64,000 bases of DNA, from the NCBI GenBank assembly GCA_948099385.1, contig CANUEZ040000031.1:6503001-6567000 (forward strand). The letters are read 5' to 3'. Made by a program: the position numbers and the translations under genes. Positions within the stretch are counted from its first letter, which is position 1, and the number at the start of each line of letters is the position of its first letter. Shown here piece by piece: positions 10,531 to 57,639 of this stretch. The notes below the pieces were generated by a model that worked only from the letters and a program-made list of their open reading frames with translations, was not told where the DNA came from and ran no database searches. The stretch is from Fasciola hepatica. Lineage: Eukaryota > Platyhelminthes > Trematoda > Plagiorchiida > Fasciolidae.

Positions 10531-10690
10531 AGAGATATTTCTGTGTGGGTTAGTCGACGCAACTAACCTCGAGAAAGACAACAACGCTGCGGTCACGAGT
10601 TGAAACATTTTATATGAAATATTTCAACACGTGACCGCTGTACCGTCGTTCTCAAGGGCAGATTTGACTAACCAGCTCCAATATCAGTTT
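10531..10690. repeat. short palindromic (MITE-like) element
   Basis: An imperfect inverted repeat of about 160 bp centred near 10611. The inner arms are GCGGTCACG-GTTGAAA and TTTCAAC-CGTGACCGC. Pairing continues outward through GAGAA/TTCTC, GGTTAGTC/GACTAACC and GATATT/AATATC with gaps. There is no coding capacity. The target-site duplication was not resolved. It could be a non-autonomous DNA transposon or simply a recombinational palindrome. Confidence 0.6.
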
Positions 10691-10699
10691 CTAGATTGG

Positions 10700-13600
10700 C
10701 TCGTAAAGGTTCCGGTTTTGTTTTCTCCACACCAGAATAGAACAGTCGGAAACTACTAAATTCACAAAACGGATATAGAAAAAACAGAAAAAAATATCGA
10801 AACTCATTAGGATCAAAGAATTGGTTCCAGCGCAAGTGGACGGCCAGCCGCCACACTTGGCCATATCTGAGGTTTGTATACATCTAAGTGCCCATTAGTC
10901 CAGCAAATTGAACTCAAATCGGAAGACTGATCACCTTCTGCCGTACCAGGTTTGCCTGCTGAGGGTTTCAAATAATAAACAGTGCTTCACAAACAATTCA
11001 CGGTATTGAAATCTACTCGGAACAATTTACAAGAACGCCCTGATCCACTCAAATCTCTAAGACTAGCTGTAAGATCTTGAGTGTAAATTCAGGTCATCAA
11101 CATTCCAGTTAACCTAATTTTTTGCCAGTCCGATTATTCCACATAATTCTTGCTTTCCAGTGAGGAAATCAGTAATTACTTACCAACTGTTTCCTCTGAC
11201 TCGACAGACCTCTGGGCCTCAAATCACTACAGAAAAGAGTGAACACTGGAAGGGCGCTTGAATTAGCTGTTTTGAGAAGTGTCCCACCACCAATCGAACT
11301 TTAAACTGCGCTTTGTCCCGATTGATAAACTTGCCGATCTGTTAGTCGATACCATCTACTGTCACACACGCAAGAAAACCACCTTGCCTTTGTCCCCACC
11401 AGAGACGATTTGATCCAGCTAACCGCACTTTAGTGTGGCAGCATACTTACTCGTTCATTCATTATCCTCTGAGAAGTCTGCATACCCGCATGCGGTCTCA
11501 GGTACTGCTTACGCTTGCCTACAGGTGATTCATTCGTTTACTTGCTTGCATACTTCCGTGCAAATAAGTAGAATTCCTAAGTATTGCGTGCTACAAATAA
11601 TTGTGCATACAATAGGCATTTCACCTAACTGTATTTCCATGTGTATTTGTATAATCCTTCCCTTTCAGTTCTCCCAAGAAGCGATGAATGTCACGGCTAC
11701 TAAAGTAGTAATATCTGTAACCTGGAAGACCAGCCGAAGAAGGATAGATTTCTTGAGCTAGTCCGAGAACATGTATGCACCACTCACGCCAGTGACATCC
11801 TGGTGATACTGTGCTTAGCTTTGTGGGAAGGTACCTTCCTACTGTGTTCACTGGTCTTGGTTCGTTTCGAATGACTGAACTAACTATTCACAGTTCTCAT
11901 GTACTTTTCAGACCGGTTTGTGTGCTTCGATCGACTGATCACGGCAAGGAACCAGTTTAACTGTCACAGCGCACTCTTCACCCTTCAAAAGGTCGGATTC
12001 ACAGATGAATAAAACTGGCCAAACACACCTATTTTACACACGTCAATATTTTATCCAAAATACAATCTACAGATGAAGTAAATCTATTGTTGGATCCATT
12101 TCGACAGATGTAGTGTGCACGTTCAATATGTATAATGCGTCTCTAAGATCGGCATTCTGCTGTATAGAGTATCCTAGAATGCCTTCCAATTTACTGACCT
12201 ATAACATCCGGAATCAATTTTTCCGTGAGTAGAAATGCAGTATTCAGGATAAACAACATGTCGTAGCTGATCTAGAAGTGCTACCTTTGTCCCTCCATCA
12301 CCAATGACACTGTGAATGACAAAACTCTAGCCATAGAGGTAAGCCCCGGACATAAATAAGCGTGGATATGCATCATTCGAGCCTTCAATGTGCCTTTGGT
12401 ACCCATAACTGAACTGGGAACTGTGTTTCACAGTATGTCGTCTTTATCACTGGTCGAAACCCACGGAAGACATTTCAGGAACAAAAATCCAACAGTAGGA
12501 AGTTCCACACTGTACTTTCTAATAAAATACGGCAAAAAACACCCTACTATAACCACTAAAGTGTCATGTTTGAGTCAAAGTAAATCAAGGCAATGGCGCA
12601 TTGTAATTGGCTTTCAGTGAGTCTTCGTTAAGCAAGTTGTCCGCTGACTACAGTAATTCACATTGTTCAGGAGGCAAATAACAAGGTATCTTGAACCTTT
12701 CACATCAAATTGAATATTACGAACTCTACATCGACGTGAGTCAATGGAAGATCCATGTGAATATTGAGATTGACTCAACATTACTACCCAGTGGTCATAT
12801 ACTGGCACACAAACCCCTCTGATTGACTGTTCTTTCTCCCCGATTCAGTTCACTGTTGGTTTAGCTCAACTGATTTGTGTTTGTGCGCAGTTCAAAGCCA
12901 CTTGGGTAACACCGTCATTCCATCACACCGCAACAGGAGTAGTGTCATTCCTGACCTTAGCTGAAAGTGGAAACGGACACACTAGTTATAGCGAATGTAT
13001 CTGTTACAGTGTATACTCGTATCGGTCAGTGCACCCGATAGATGAAAAAGCCTAATAATACATGTTTTAGTTCAGACTCTATTCGACGCGGATCTAGTGA
13101 ATGTGTCGCAAGCCGAAATGGTGTGTTAATGTAGGGGCCGGTAATCGAGTATTGTGATCACCTATTTAACCATGGCTTTCGATGTGTGACGCAAAAACTC
13201 GAGATAAGGCTTTCCAGACGTAAAACTTGGAAAACTACACGATACGACAACCATATTCGAAAGTTTTGAATCGAAAAAAAATATTTTGTTAACTAAGTTG
13301 GAAACATTCCTCCGGGGATCACCTTCCATCAACGAATGAATAACCCTGATTGCTCATGCGGATAAAAATACAACAATGACAAAGCATGGTTATCAAGTGG
13401 AAATGCCGCTATCTTCAATGGGATGCTGATTTCGAAAACTGCCGTTCCAAATGTCGTTGGCTGTTCACCCTCTGATTACCACAACTAATCTATATGGGCC
13501 CTACGGCGTTCTGTCCTGCAGGAGTTGGGGTCATATTTGCTTTTTTCTCCTTCATAAAGCATTAAGACTTTGAAGCCACGGGACGCAACTCTTCCACTGC

Positions 13601-16038
13601 ATTCATGCACATTTATTAAACGCAAACTTCATACTATTTGCCATTATATTATGGTACTGTAGGACAAAGGGAGTATTTGATGTACTGTTAGTTGCTATAG
13701 AATCACTGACACCGTAAGCTTTGTCTCCAGCATGCTCACACAGACAGACAGACAGAAACATCAGTGCGAAAATTTGACAAATGCCTCCTTTAAACCGCAA
13801 ACAGAAGCAAAATAACTTCAAATCATTTTGAATGCCAGTGCCTTTTGTGGTTAAGTTTTATGGTATAACGATTTCATTGCCGAGGTTGATATTTAGGGAT
13901 CTTCACGATTTTTCTTTCAACTCAACGAGGCTCCAGCACTTACGCAAGCGATCTAGAAGCCCACTCACACTGATCGGAAGCCAGATAGAAGGAAGAATGC
14001 CATGTGAAGAACTGCCAATCCAGTAGCCGTGCAACTGATGTCAGTCATGTTGGCCGGAATATTCGAAGCATCGTAAAATATAGCGTACATGAAAACGCTT
14101 TATATGGTCACATTCAACGGAAGGGTATAACTTGAGAATCTATTTTACAGGCTCACTTCAGTTCTTTTTTTTTGATCGGTAAAACTTTAAACCATTGCTT
14201 TGGTTCTCATTCAAAACTTATAGTCTCTCGCAATGGGAAAAGGCGATCAATGGAGTTTTCGGAAAATAAGTAAATATAGGTATGTACAGTTGAGAATTTC
14301 GTGGACGCGGTTCGGGTTCAAATACATGTGTCGCTTACCGTTCTCAAACATCAGACTCACGAGTCATGAGGGCACAAATGCTCCGTATGAACAGTTCTCT
14401 GTTTAGGGGTTTTATGCTATATCCCATTTTCATTGAATTAACCTCTCTACTGATTCACCAAATGCTACCTGCGGCTAAGAACAATGTACACCGGAGGATC
14501 CGCCTGTAGACTTTCATAAAAAGTGTCCTAGCCACTGTAACTCAGAATAAGTACATCTTTTTCCAATCAATATAATTTAATAATATAACCAATGTAATAT
14601 CAGATTTCCCTCCCAAGCCATAACACATGAAACAAGATTAGAGTGCTCGTGTTGGTGATCGGATTGTTGATCCATACTGGTACACTTTTTGGCTTGTTGG
14701 AGATTCGTTTTACGGGATGAGATACTCGTGGTTCGTGAATGATCCCCTCACTGTTTGGAAAAAGGTTGAAGCATAGATTCCTTCATTCATAAAGGTGCCC
14801 TTCTAAAGAAATCAGTGAGGTTTATTCAATAATTCGAATTTGAAAAGTTTGTTCCAATTATTTTAGAAATAAGGTTCATTGGGTTATGCAAAGTTATAGC
14901 TAGTAGAATATAATTTGGATCAATGGTGTGTAAAGTTCCCGGAGACAAAGTCCGCACTCCCAGATCTTGATGCCTATCCAATCCATCTGCAAAGAACAAC
15001 TTGGGTCATGCCCAAAAGTCGATTGACAAAGTTTGGTTGAAACATGAATAAGTACCAATTCCAACCCATATTTGAGCAGGCGGCTTCTAACCCTAGTCAG
15101 ATCACAGACTCACCCTTTGATCTAGAACACTCAATTTGCTTTTCGAATATTATACTGCTTGACCGCCAAGTCTCTTCGAGCACAAATGTCCCGATTTTCA
15201 CGGGGGTCTAGTTTGATGGGAGATTTAGAGTGAGAGTTCTCGTGAGGCGCTTTGCGTTCCTGACGGCTGGGGATCGTAGCACGCATCACACATGTACGAT
15301 TCGCGTGCAATTACACATCCAGCGAATGTGCTTATTGGTGATACTGTTCGGTTTCAATATCAGGTAACGAACCGTTCTGTGAATCGACCAAAATATGACC
15401 GACCATTCAAAACAAAAAAGTCACACAGTCGAGCAAATTGTTTTGAACAAAAGCGTACCGCAAAAATACGAGGAATGCTCTTCAAATCACAGAAACGCTG
15501 TATTTAGTAGACGTCAAACTTCATAAAAAAGAGGAATCGGTAATCACAGTCAGTCCGCTGCAGACGAATCCTGATAGGTTGCACAAAAAACCGGCACAGT
15601 GACAGATTTGGGTTCAAAGTCGGATCCTGATAAGACTGCATATGACAATAAAAAGACTTACGAAAATACAGGGAAAACAACGAATGATGTCATCTTGGGG
15701 AAATTTGTGAGACTGTCGACACAATTCCAGATAAGTTGAGAGAGTTCAACATTTTCAAAATGAGGAAAATTATGAGTTGGTCAAGGGTAAAAATCGGTCC
15801 GTTCCTCGGTAATATTGATCAACCAGTTTACAAACAGCAATTCATACGATGATCACTTAGTTCTCCAAATCCGTATACCCTCAGACAATTTGGGGGACAA
15901 GACATCGACCCAAAGGGGACAAGAAATATGGAATCCAGCAGTCTTGATCCAAGGTATTGACAGATGAGGAAAGATGTAACTGCGATGGAATGGTTCACAA
16001 AGTATCCAATTTTGATCGCTCATTGGGTTAGTGCTCTT
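10700..16038. other. no gene recognised; 3' flank of the scramblase gene
   Basis: The stretch next to the scramblase stop codon should hold its 3' untranslated region, on the minus strand just below 16039, but I could not fix a polyadenylation signal. The rest shows only short chance frames and no recognisable transposon domain or RNA gene. Confidence 0.4.
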
Positions 16039-51243
<35,205 letters not shown>

Positions 51244-54200
51244 GAGAATATAAAATAATTCTTTATCCTTTCAGGTTTTCTATTTTGTTGGTTTTTTAAA
51301 GCATAAACTGCAAATTAAAGCAGATATGTACGAGAAACCATTGGAAAGTAAACAAATAACGATTATCAACGTCATTATGTATTGTTTTGCGGATCCATAC
51401 TTTTATACTGTACAAATTTGAAGCGGTGTTTTGAAATAAATCGTGTAGTAAATATATGCATAGATTCCAATAAATTGCGAAGCTGGACATCTGAGACGCA
51501 GAACTTTTATGCAGGCATGCAATTAGGCTATCAATACACTCCCAACAACCCATCTATATGGTCTTAGTCCCACCGGTTTATTATTTCCAAAGTACCTTTG
51601 GTGAAATATATTGTTGCTCTCCGCACAAAGTAACACACGGCAACAAATAACAGCGACAAATTTAATCACACTCACAGTATTTCATTAGCTGCTCAAAGCG
51701 ACACGTTTTCAAGGCGATCATTTATGTTTGAGTACTACGCATCACGTAAGCTCTTGAATGTTACAAGCATCAAGCGCGATTTAGTCAAGTGCAAATCCCC
51801 ATACATTTAGACATTTCTTTTATCGACAAACTAAACATTATCATTAGGGTGTATTTACTAACAAATAGTGGAATTCCCTGCACCCCATTCAACCAAAACT
51901 ATTGAGTATAACTAATTTTTCTTGCATTAAATTAAATGTTGCTTGAAAGATGCCATAGAAGTACTTCTAGAAAGGATTCCGATATGAAGACACCTGAAGG
52001 TCATAAAATCTTCATCTTTTAAACAGCACTAACTGTTATTTGAGTCTACGGCAACATCGGTCGGCACTTGTGGATGGCAACAATAAAATTGGATCTACTG
52101 TGTTGGTTGAAAACCTGAAAAAGTTGCTCCTATATACATAACTTATGTAAGTATCAGTTATAGACTACTGTGCAAAATCAATATAATCATGGTTGCCGAG
52201 GATATATTATCAATTTACTTGTAATTTCTCAAACTCGGTGATCAAATATTAGGGCAACTTTTGTTGCCTAAACTCAGTCTTAAGAATGTTTTTATCAATA
52301 AAACCAAGTTTCCAAATGAGGCAAGTTGTTTTCAAAGTAACTCGATCTGGGATCTGATGCAACAACTCGATAAACATCTATCTGAAAAATCACTTCTATA
52401 ATAGTTCTCTTCTGAGTACCTCCTTCGATTGAAATTCACCGATCACCATAAAGAAACGTTGGACGAATAGTTATGTCTTTCTTCAATTTAGTTCTGGTAT
52501 CGGTGACGTGAAATATATCAGTTTTAAGACACCGTTTGTTTCTGAATTCGTCGGCATTCGTGGCTGCAAACTGCATCGAGATAAATATCTTTCAAATAAT
52601 TCCTAAACTAATCACTTTGTGCTGGATAGCATTCGGCACCAATTGAAATGGTTTTTTCTTATGAATCATGCATTTTTCCAACTGAATGCTGAGATGAAAG
52701 TAAGCATTTGTGTGAATGAAACAACTATTTGTATTACTCAAGATGGAGATATATGAAGTATGTTTTTATTTAGAAGTTTTCTAATTTGATACCATAACCA
52801 TTATAAAACCAACCAAAGAAGATATACCTGTTCAAGCGAATACTCAAACTTTCATGGATTATATTACTCCAACGAGTAGCATTTTTACAAAGAGGTTTAT
52901 CAATTGTTTAGCTCTTTTGTTTCAGACCTGTTTTGTATGTAAATTGTTTTATAAGAACGTGAGATAATGATAGAAATAGAAAGGTTCTGAAAAAAGGGTT
53001 ACGATATTTGTCAGCGTGGAATAGTTAGTACACATAACCATCCGAAGCGGTAAATTACGGAGTACACACCAGCTACTTAACGGTAGACTAAAGGAATGAT
53101 AATCTTATGAGCCTTGCTACGGCCAAAATTAAAAAAGATCTTCAAAGTTCCTCGGCGACGTCGGCGTGAGTATTACGTTTGCGAAACGAAGGGCAAACTA
53201 GTTTGCCACAAAATTATGGGTCTTAAAAACAAGACAGAAATTGAAATGGCCAAAAGGGAAACTATAAATGTTTTCTTTTATTTTTTATACAATATTTCTT
53301 TATCTGCCCAACTGAGAACACCATCACAAAACTTGGCGCAACTGGGAGTCACAGAAAACAGACATCTTTTGCATGCAATTAATTTTTACTAAACTGGTGC
53401 TTGTTTGATCAGTCAATCTTAGAGTCTGCAGAGAATTCATCTGAACGATTTTGAGAAAATCTTGTGTATGTATAACAATTTGGTTGCTGAACGTACGCCA
53501 ATATTCCTGATGGTATGCGGTTTCCTTCTCTCTAAATATTAAACTGGAAGTCGTGATAATCAAAAGACCGTGTGATCAGATGAATTGTTTGTGCATCTGA
53601 ATTGATGAGAATTAAAGGTAATACAATAGGTTGCCAATAAAATATTACACCGATACAGTCAACTGTAGCAACAACCATAAATATTTTCTTTTTTTCCATT
53701 ATTAAATAAACCTGAATATGCATGGTAATTTCTGTGATTCGCATAAAGCTTATGTGATTTGCGATTCTAAACAGGCTTTTAAAACTTGCATCGCATGATT
53801 CACCGCAACTACAGACAGAAACAAATCGTCTACTGGGTATTCACAAGTAAAGAACAAATCAAACAGGTTTACGTGAGTCAGTTTGATCCCAACTGGCTAC
53901 GAACAGCACCCAAGCAGCACAACTCTCCCGTTGAGCGCCACTTGAGAATCCTTTGAGTGTATTTCTGCCGTACCACTGACTTGCCTTCAGTGGATCAAGA
54001 AAACTTTCGCTCTGGGGATCGTCAGCGATGAACCCGGAAGGGCCGCTGAACTGTAGTATCTTTGCATTATTGCACAAAAATTCAAATTTTAATGCTGTTA
54101 AGCGTAGAAAATGTGCGTTACCATTTGGCATCAAGATATTCTCTAATCTTACCGAGCTACGTCGTGTAAAAGTACTCGACAACGTTAATACCGATGGGTC

Positions 54201-54283
54201 ACCATGTGTCAAAAAATGACCGACATCTGGTAAATAACAGTGGAATAAAGGCTTTTTGATACGGTTATGCAACTGGATATGGT
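51244..54283. other. no gene recognised; 5' flank of the scramblase gene
   Basis: This should hold the scramblase promoter and possibly a 5' untranslated exon, but I see no convincing TATA box or splice pair. Open frames at 53114-53392 (plus) and 53324-53563 (minus) are not recognisable. A 142-codon minus frame at 54287-53859 follows the stop of the exon at 54284 and is likely 3' untranslated or chance. Confidence 0.4.
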
Positions 54284-54474
54284 TCAAGTGCTTTCATTGG
54301 ATTCATCGCTGATTATCTTCTGAAAGTATTCTTGGAGATAATTCAGTAGCTCAGTCAGGAGACTCTCAGTGGAAGCTCCCGGGGCAATCTTGCTGTTTGG
54401 GTAGTCTATGGAATATAACGCATCACATAGCAACTCATCAACTAGTTTACGAACACTCTTTTTAGAAGGATAAA
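54284..54474 (-). CDS. probable terminal exon of an unidentified gene
   Basis: After a TATTTCTAG acceptor the minus strand encodes 62 residues and a stop, starting in phase 1: YPSKKSVRKLVDELLCDALY, SIDYPNSKIAPGASTESLLT and ELLNYLQEYFQKIISDESNE. The composition, with Leu-rich amphipathic helices and an acidic tail, is far more protein-like than random frames here, and the plus strand is full of stops. I do not recognise the family. Upstream exons would lie beyond 54474 on the minus strand; the CR1 and fold-back insertions there would be in its intron. Confidence 0.45.
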
Positions 54475-54639
54475 CTAGAAATAGGCTATTTCATCGATAT
54501 AAAGTAGAAGGAAGTTAATTGCGTATTTCTAAGCTAGTACTTTAATCCTTGGTAAACGAAACCATCTTAGTCAAAACTTCTTTACTGTACACATTACGAC
54601 AATTTTTAACATGCTCTTGAGGGAGAATATCCACGATTT

Positions 54640-55640
54640 TCAAAAATAAAATTGACTTCTTCCTATAGGGTACTCGAACGTTGTAGAATGGATCCGAAAC
54701 TTCGTACTGGAGAAAAATTTTCAGGTTAGGGTAAAAGAAATTGTCAAGTGAGGGGATCTTCTCCACAATGACATACTCCAGGGATCGGTGCTAGAGCTTT
54801 TTCTCATATTCATTTGTGACCTGTTTCTGGGGTTAGAAAACATCGTCTTGGCCTTTGCGGCTAATGCAAGTGGTTCCGTTCGTATCAGAGGACTCTATCC
54901 AATACAACCTGAACAAAGTGTGCCTGTTGGTCATAGAGCGTGAACTGCCGCCGCATGTGCGCAGGTGTCTGCATTTCACGACAGAGACCCGACGCTAGTG
55001 GGGTAAATGATGTAACTGTGGAAAGGGGTTGCGACTCCTCAAAAAGTAGGGTGGAGGACCGGGGGATTTTGATCGCGAAACTTCACACCAAACAAGTAGT
55101 TTTGTATTGCTGCTGAAAAAGACTGGAGTTTTTAGCGATTTTAATGAGCGGCATAGACCAGAAAGCCTAAGTCTACTTGAACCTGGTTTTCATCCTCCCC
55201 ACTTACAGTATTGTCTCCGGACGTGGCGGCCGTATATGTTGAAGAACATTGGTCTTAGAGCAAGTTCAGGGCCGCTTTATCAGGCGATCCACATGTCCAA
55301 GGGGACTCAGCAAAAGTCAGCGCCTGGAACGGCTGGAGCTGTTCTCTCTGGATCGTAGAAGACGTACAGGCAAATTATTCGAAACTTTCAAGTTAATGAA
55401 GGGTGTTGGTCAACATAAGGTGTGTTTCCCACGTACACAGTTGTTCAAGGGTACGGTTGAACGTTCTGAAGCAGACAGTAAGGAACCGAGTGAAGCTAGT
55501 TTTCTCCCAACCAAGGTAGTTAAAGGCTGGAATAAAATACTAAGTGACGTCATAGATGCCCCGTCGGTGGTGGCGCTCAAACGGAGGCCAGAGAAGAAAA
55601 CGAAGTTGTGTTTGATCGAAGGACATAGTGCGTATTTACC
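54640..55640 (+). pseudogene. CR1-type LINE RT C-terminal half, decayed
   Basis: Plus-strand blocks in order: VVEWIRNFVLEKNFQVRV (before motif B), LQGSVLELFLIFICDLF (motif B, normally QGSVLGPLLFLIFINDL), AFAAN where motif C FADD is expected, QYNLNKVCLL, YCLRTWRPYMLKNI, RLERLELFSLDRRRRTGKLFETFKLMKGV, and VVKGWNKILSDVIDAPSVVALKRRP. Frames change at least three times. The lost DD makes it inactive. It is 5'-truncated like most CR1 copies. Confidence 0.85.
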
Positions 55641-56241
55641 TTATTTCTCCTTGCGCTCTGTTGCTTCCTTCTCTTTTTATTCTCTTTTCCCCTTTTTTCT
55701 TGCGTTTTTCTGGTTCACAGCCCCAATTCTATCCACGCCGTCGTCTTTCCACCCAATCTAAGCTATCACACATATCCTCCATCAGCTTCGGTAAACTGTT
55801 ATAAATTTGGGTCTTATTGATAACCAACTACCAGCTGTTAGAAGCTGGCAAGGTGGACCTTGCACATCCTTCGTTTTGGGGCAGAGTGGACGGAAGTATA
55901 CTTCCGGAAAGGAAAGTACACTTTTATTTCCGTTTTACTAGCAGTTGGTCGGGGAAGACTTCACTTTTCATTGTCACAGCACCAGCAGATATAAACAGTT
56001 CAAAATGCAAGAACCTGGACAATTTTCGGCGCGCCGCCTTACACTTCCTGTGCACCGGACAGATCTCAACTGAACTCAGGTGAAGATCAAGAGTCCCCCA
56101 TGGCGGGCCTCCCGTATATACAGGCATGTATGCTTACAAACTATGCAAAAAATATTCAAATTCGGAGGCTGCAATGTTTCACTATTGTTTTATTGCTTTC
56201 ATAGCTACATTCGTTCTATGATTAGGTTGTTAAAAATAGAC

Positions 56242-57191
56242 GTATAATTTTTTTGTAGCGAAATTGGTTCATAATCGCTCCGTACCTGATCGATTTTCGG
56301 CCGGTTTTTGGCCGGTTCTCGGTCGGGTTCACTATTACACCGATCGGTTTTCGGTCGATTTGTTTAGTAGCCATTTTACACGGAATAACGATAAACTGAT
56401 ACGAAAAAAAATTGACGACCGAAGTAATATGCAGTTCTTGGTTGGCGTTTTATTTAAATGTATTGGTTTGGTTCATCGAAATGTCCTGAAAAACCTCAGC
56501 ATAGATCGTTCTATTTTATTTCCTCGAAAATGGGGAAGTCAGGACAAATCTTCAAAACATCATAAAAAATAAGATAGAAACGAGTATTGTAGTACGTAAT
56601 TTACGTTATGGAAATAAATTTACGGAGCAAATCACGCGTTTCAAACGACTTAAACAAACCATTCGGAAACCATTCAGAAACCGTCCAGAAAATTGGTCGC
56701 AAACCACTCAGAAACCGCAGGAAAACAAATCGGTGTAACAGTAGAAACTGATCTGGAGCCGACCAAAAGCTGGCCGAGAACTGATCGGTTTCGGAGCTGT
56801 TTCTGAACGATTTTCGAGTGAATTTTGCGAATCGTCTGAAATACGTGATATGCCTCGGTACTTTCTTTCACTAACCCAAACTACATATTATGAATCTCTT
56901 CTCTATCTTATAATCTATGAGTCTTTTATTATTTGTCCTTACTTCACTCTTTTCGAGAGAATAAAATACAGAGATCTATACTGAGGTTTTCAGGATATTT
57001 CGGTTAATCAAACCAATGCATTTAAATAAAACGCCAACTAAGAATTGCATGTTACTTTGGCCATCAATTTCCTTCGTATCAATTCATCATTCATCCGTGT
57101 AAAATGGCTACTAAACAAACCGACCGAAAACCGATCGAAAACCCATGGTATGAACGGGCTGGGCGCTACAAAGGATAGTAGCCATTATACT
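56242..57191. mobile_element. ~950-bp fold-back (large palindrome) element
   Basis: Two arms of about 470 bp are inverted copies of each other with no long spacer. The outer ends read GTATAAT...TTTGTAGCG on both sides. Inner shared blocks include GTTTGTTTAGTAGCCATTTTACACGGA (56362 on) and GTTGGCGTTTTATTTAAATG (56441 on), found inverted near 57117 and 57040. Each arm also holds tandem-like CGGTTTTCGGTCGG motifs. No transposase is encoded. It resembles a fold-back or long-TIR MITE. I did not confirm a target-site duplication. Confidence 0.75.
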
Positions 57192-57308
57192 TACCACTCT
57201 CAGATGAAGCACCCAGTTATTTTTTAATGAATATCGTGAAAAGAGAAATTTTTACAATTATCCGTTCACACTGATTTAAAGGACAGGTATTTCACCCGCT
57301 AATTCCAG

Positions 57309-57309
<1 letters not shown>

Positions 57310-57341
<32 letters not shown>
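57310..57341. repeat. (AT)n microsatellite
   Basis: About 15 AT units just outside the fold-back element. Confidence 0.97.
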
Positions 57342-57343
<2 letters not shown>

Positions 57344-57639
57344 TATTCCTTCAAACTAATTCATGAGGGACATGCACTGAACAGGCAACGGAAAAACCAG
57401 CAACATTTTTGGACTCAATCATTCACGGTCCTGATGTTGCAGCAGGTACCTCAAATTACACAGGTGAAACTCATATTCACAACTTCACCTAAGCCTTTTT
57501 AGTGATTTTGATTTGCGCGCTGTTATAAAGAGTGGCCTTGGATACATCCATTCAGTTCAGTTCTTTAACTTCTTGAAGTGATACACTGGTTTGAGACTCA
57601 GACCCAGTGGCTATGATAAGGGAAGGTCCAGGTTAGATT

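Noticed and set aside
13603..13821. 72-codon minus frame with a hydrophobic, signal-peptide-like start
   Set aside because: It starts at TTG, not ATG, has no conserved motif and no splice context.
54542..54766. 75-codon minus frame that looked exon-like
   Set aside because: The plus strand here reads the CR1 RT block before motif B (VVEWIRNFVLEKNFQVRV), so the minus frame is its shadow.
56264..56572. 102-codon plus frame
   Set aside because: It lies entirely in one arm of the palindromic fold-back element and has no homologous open frame in the other arm.
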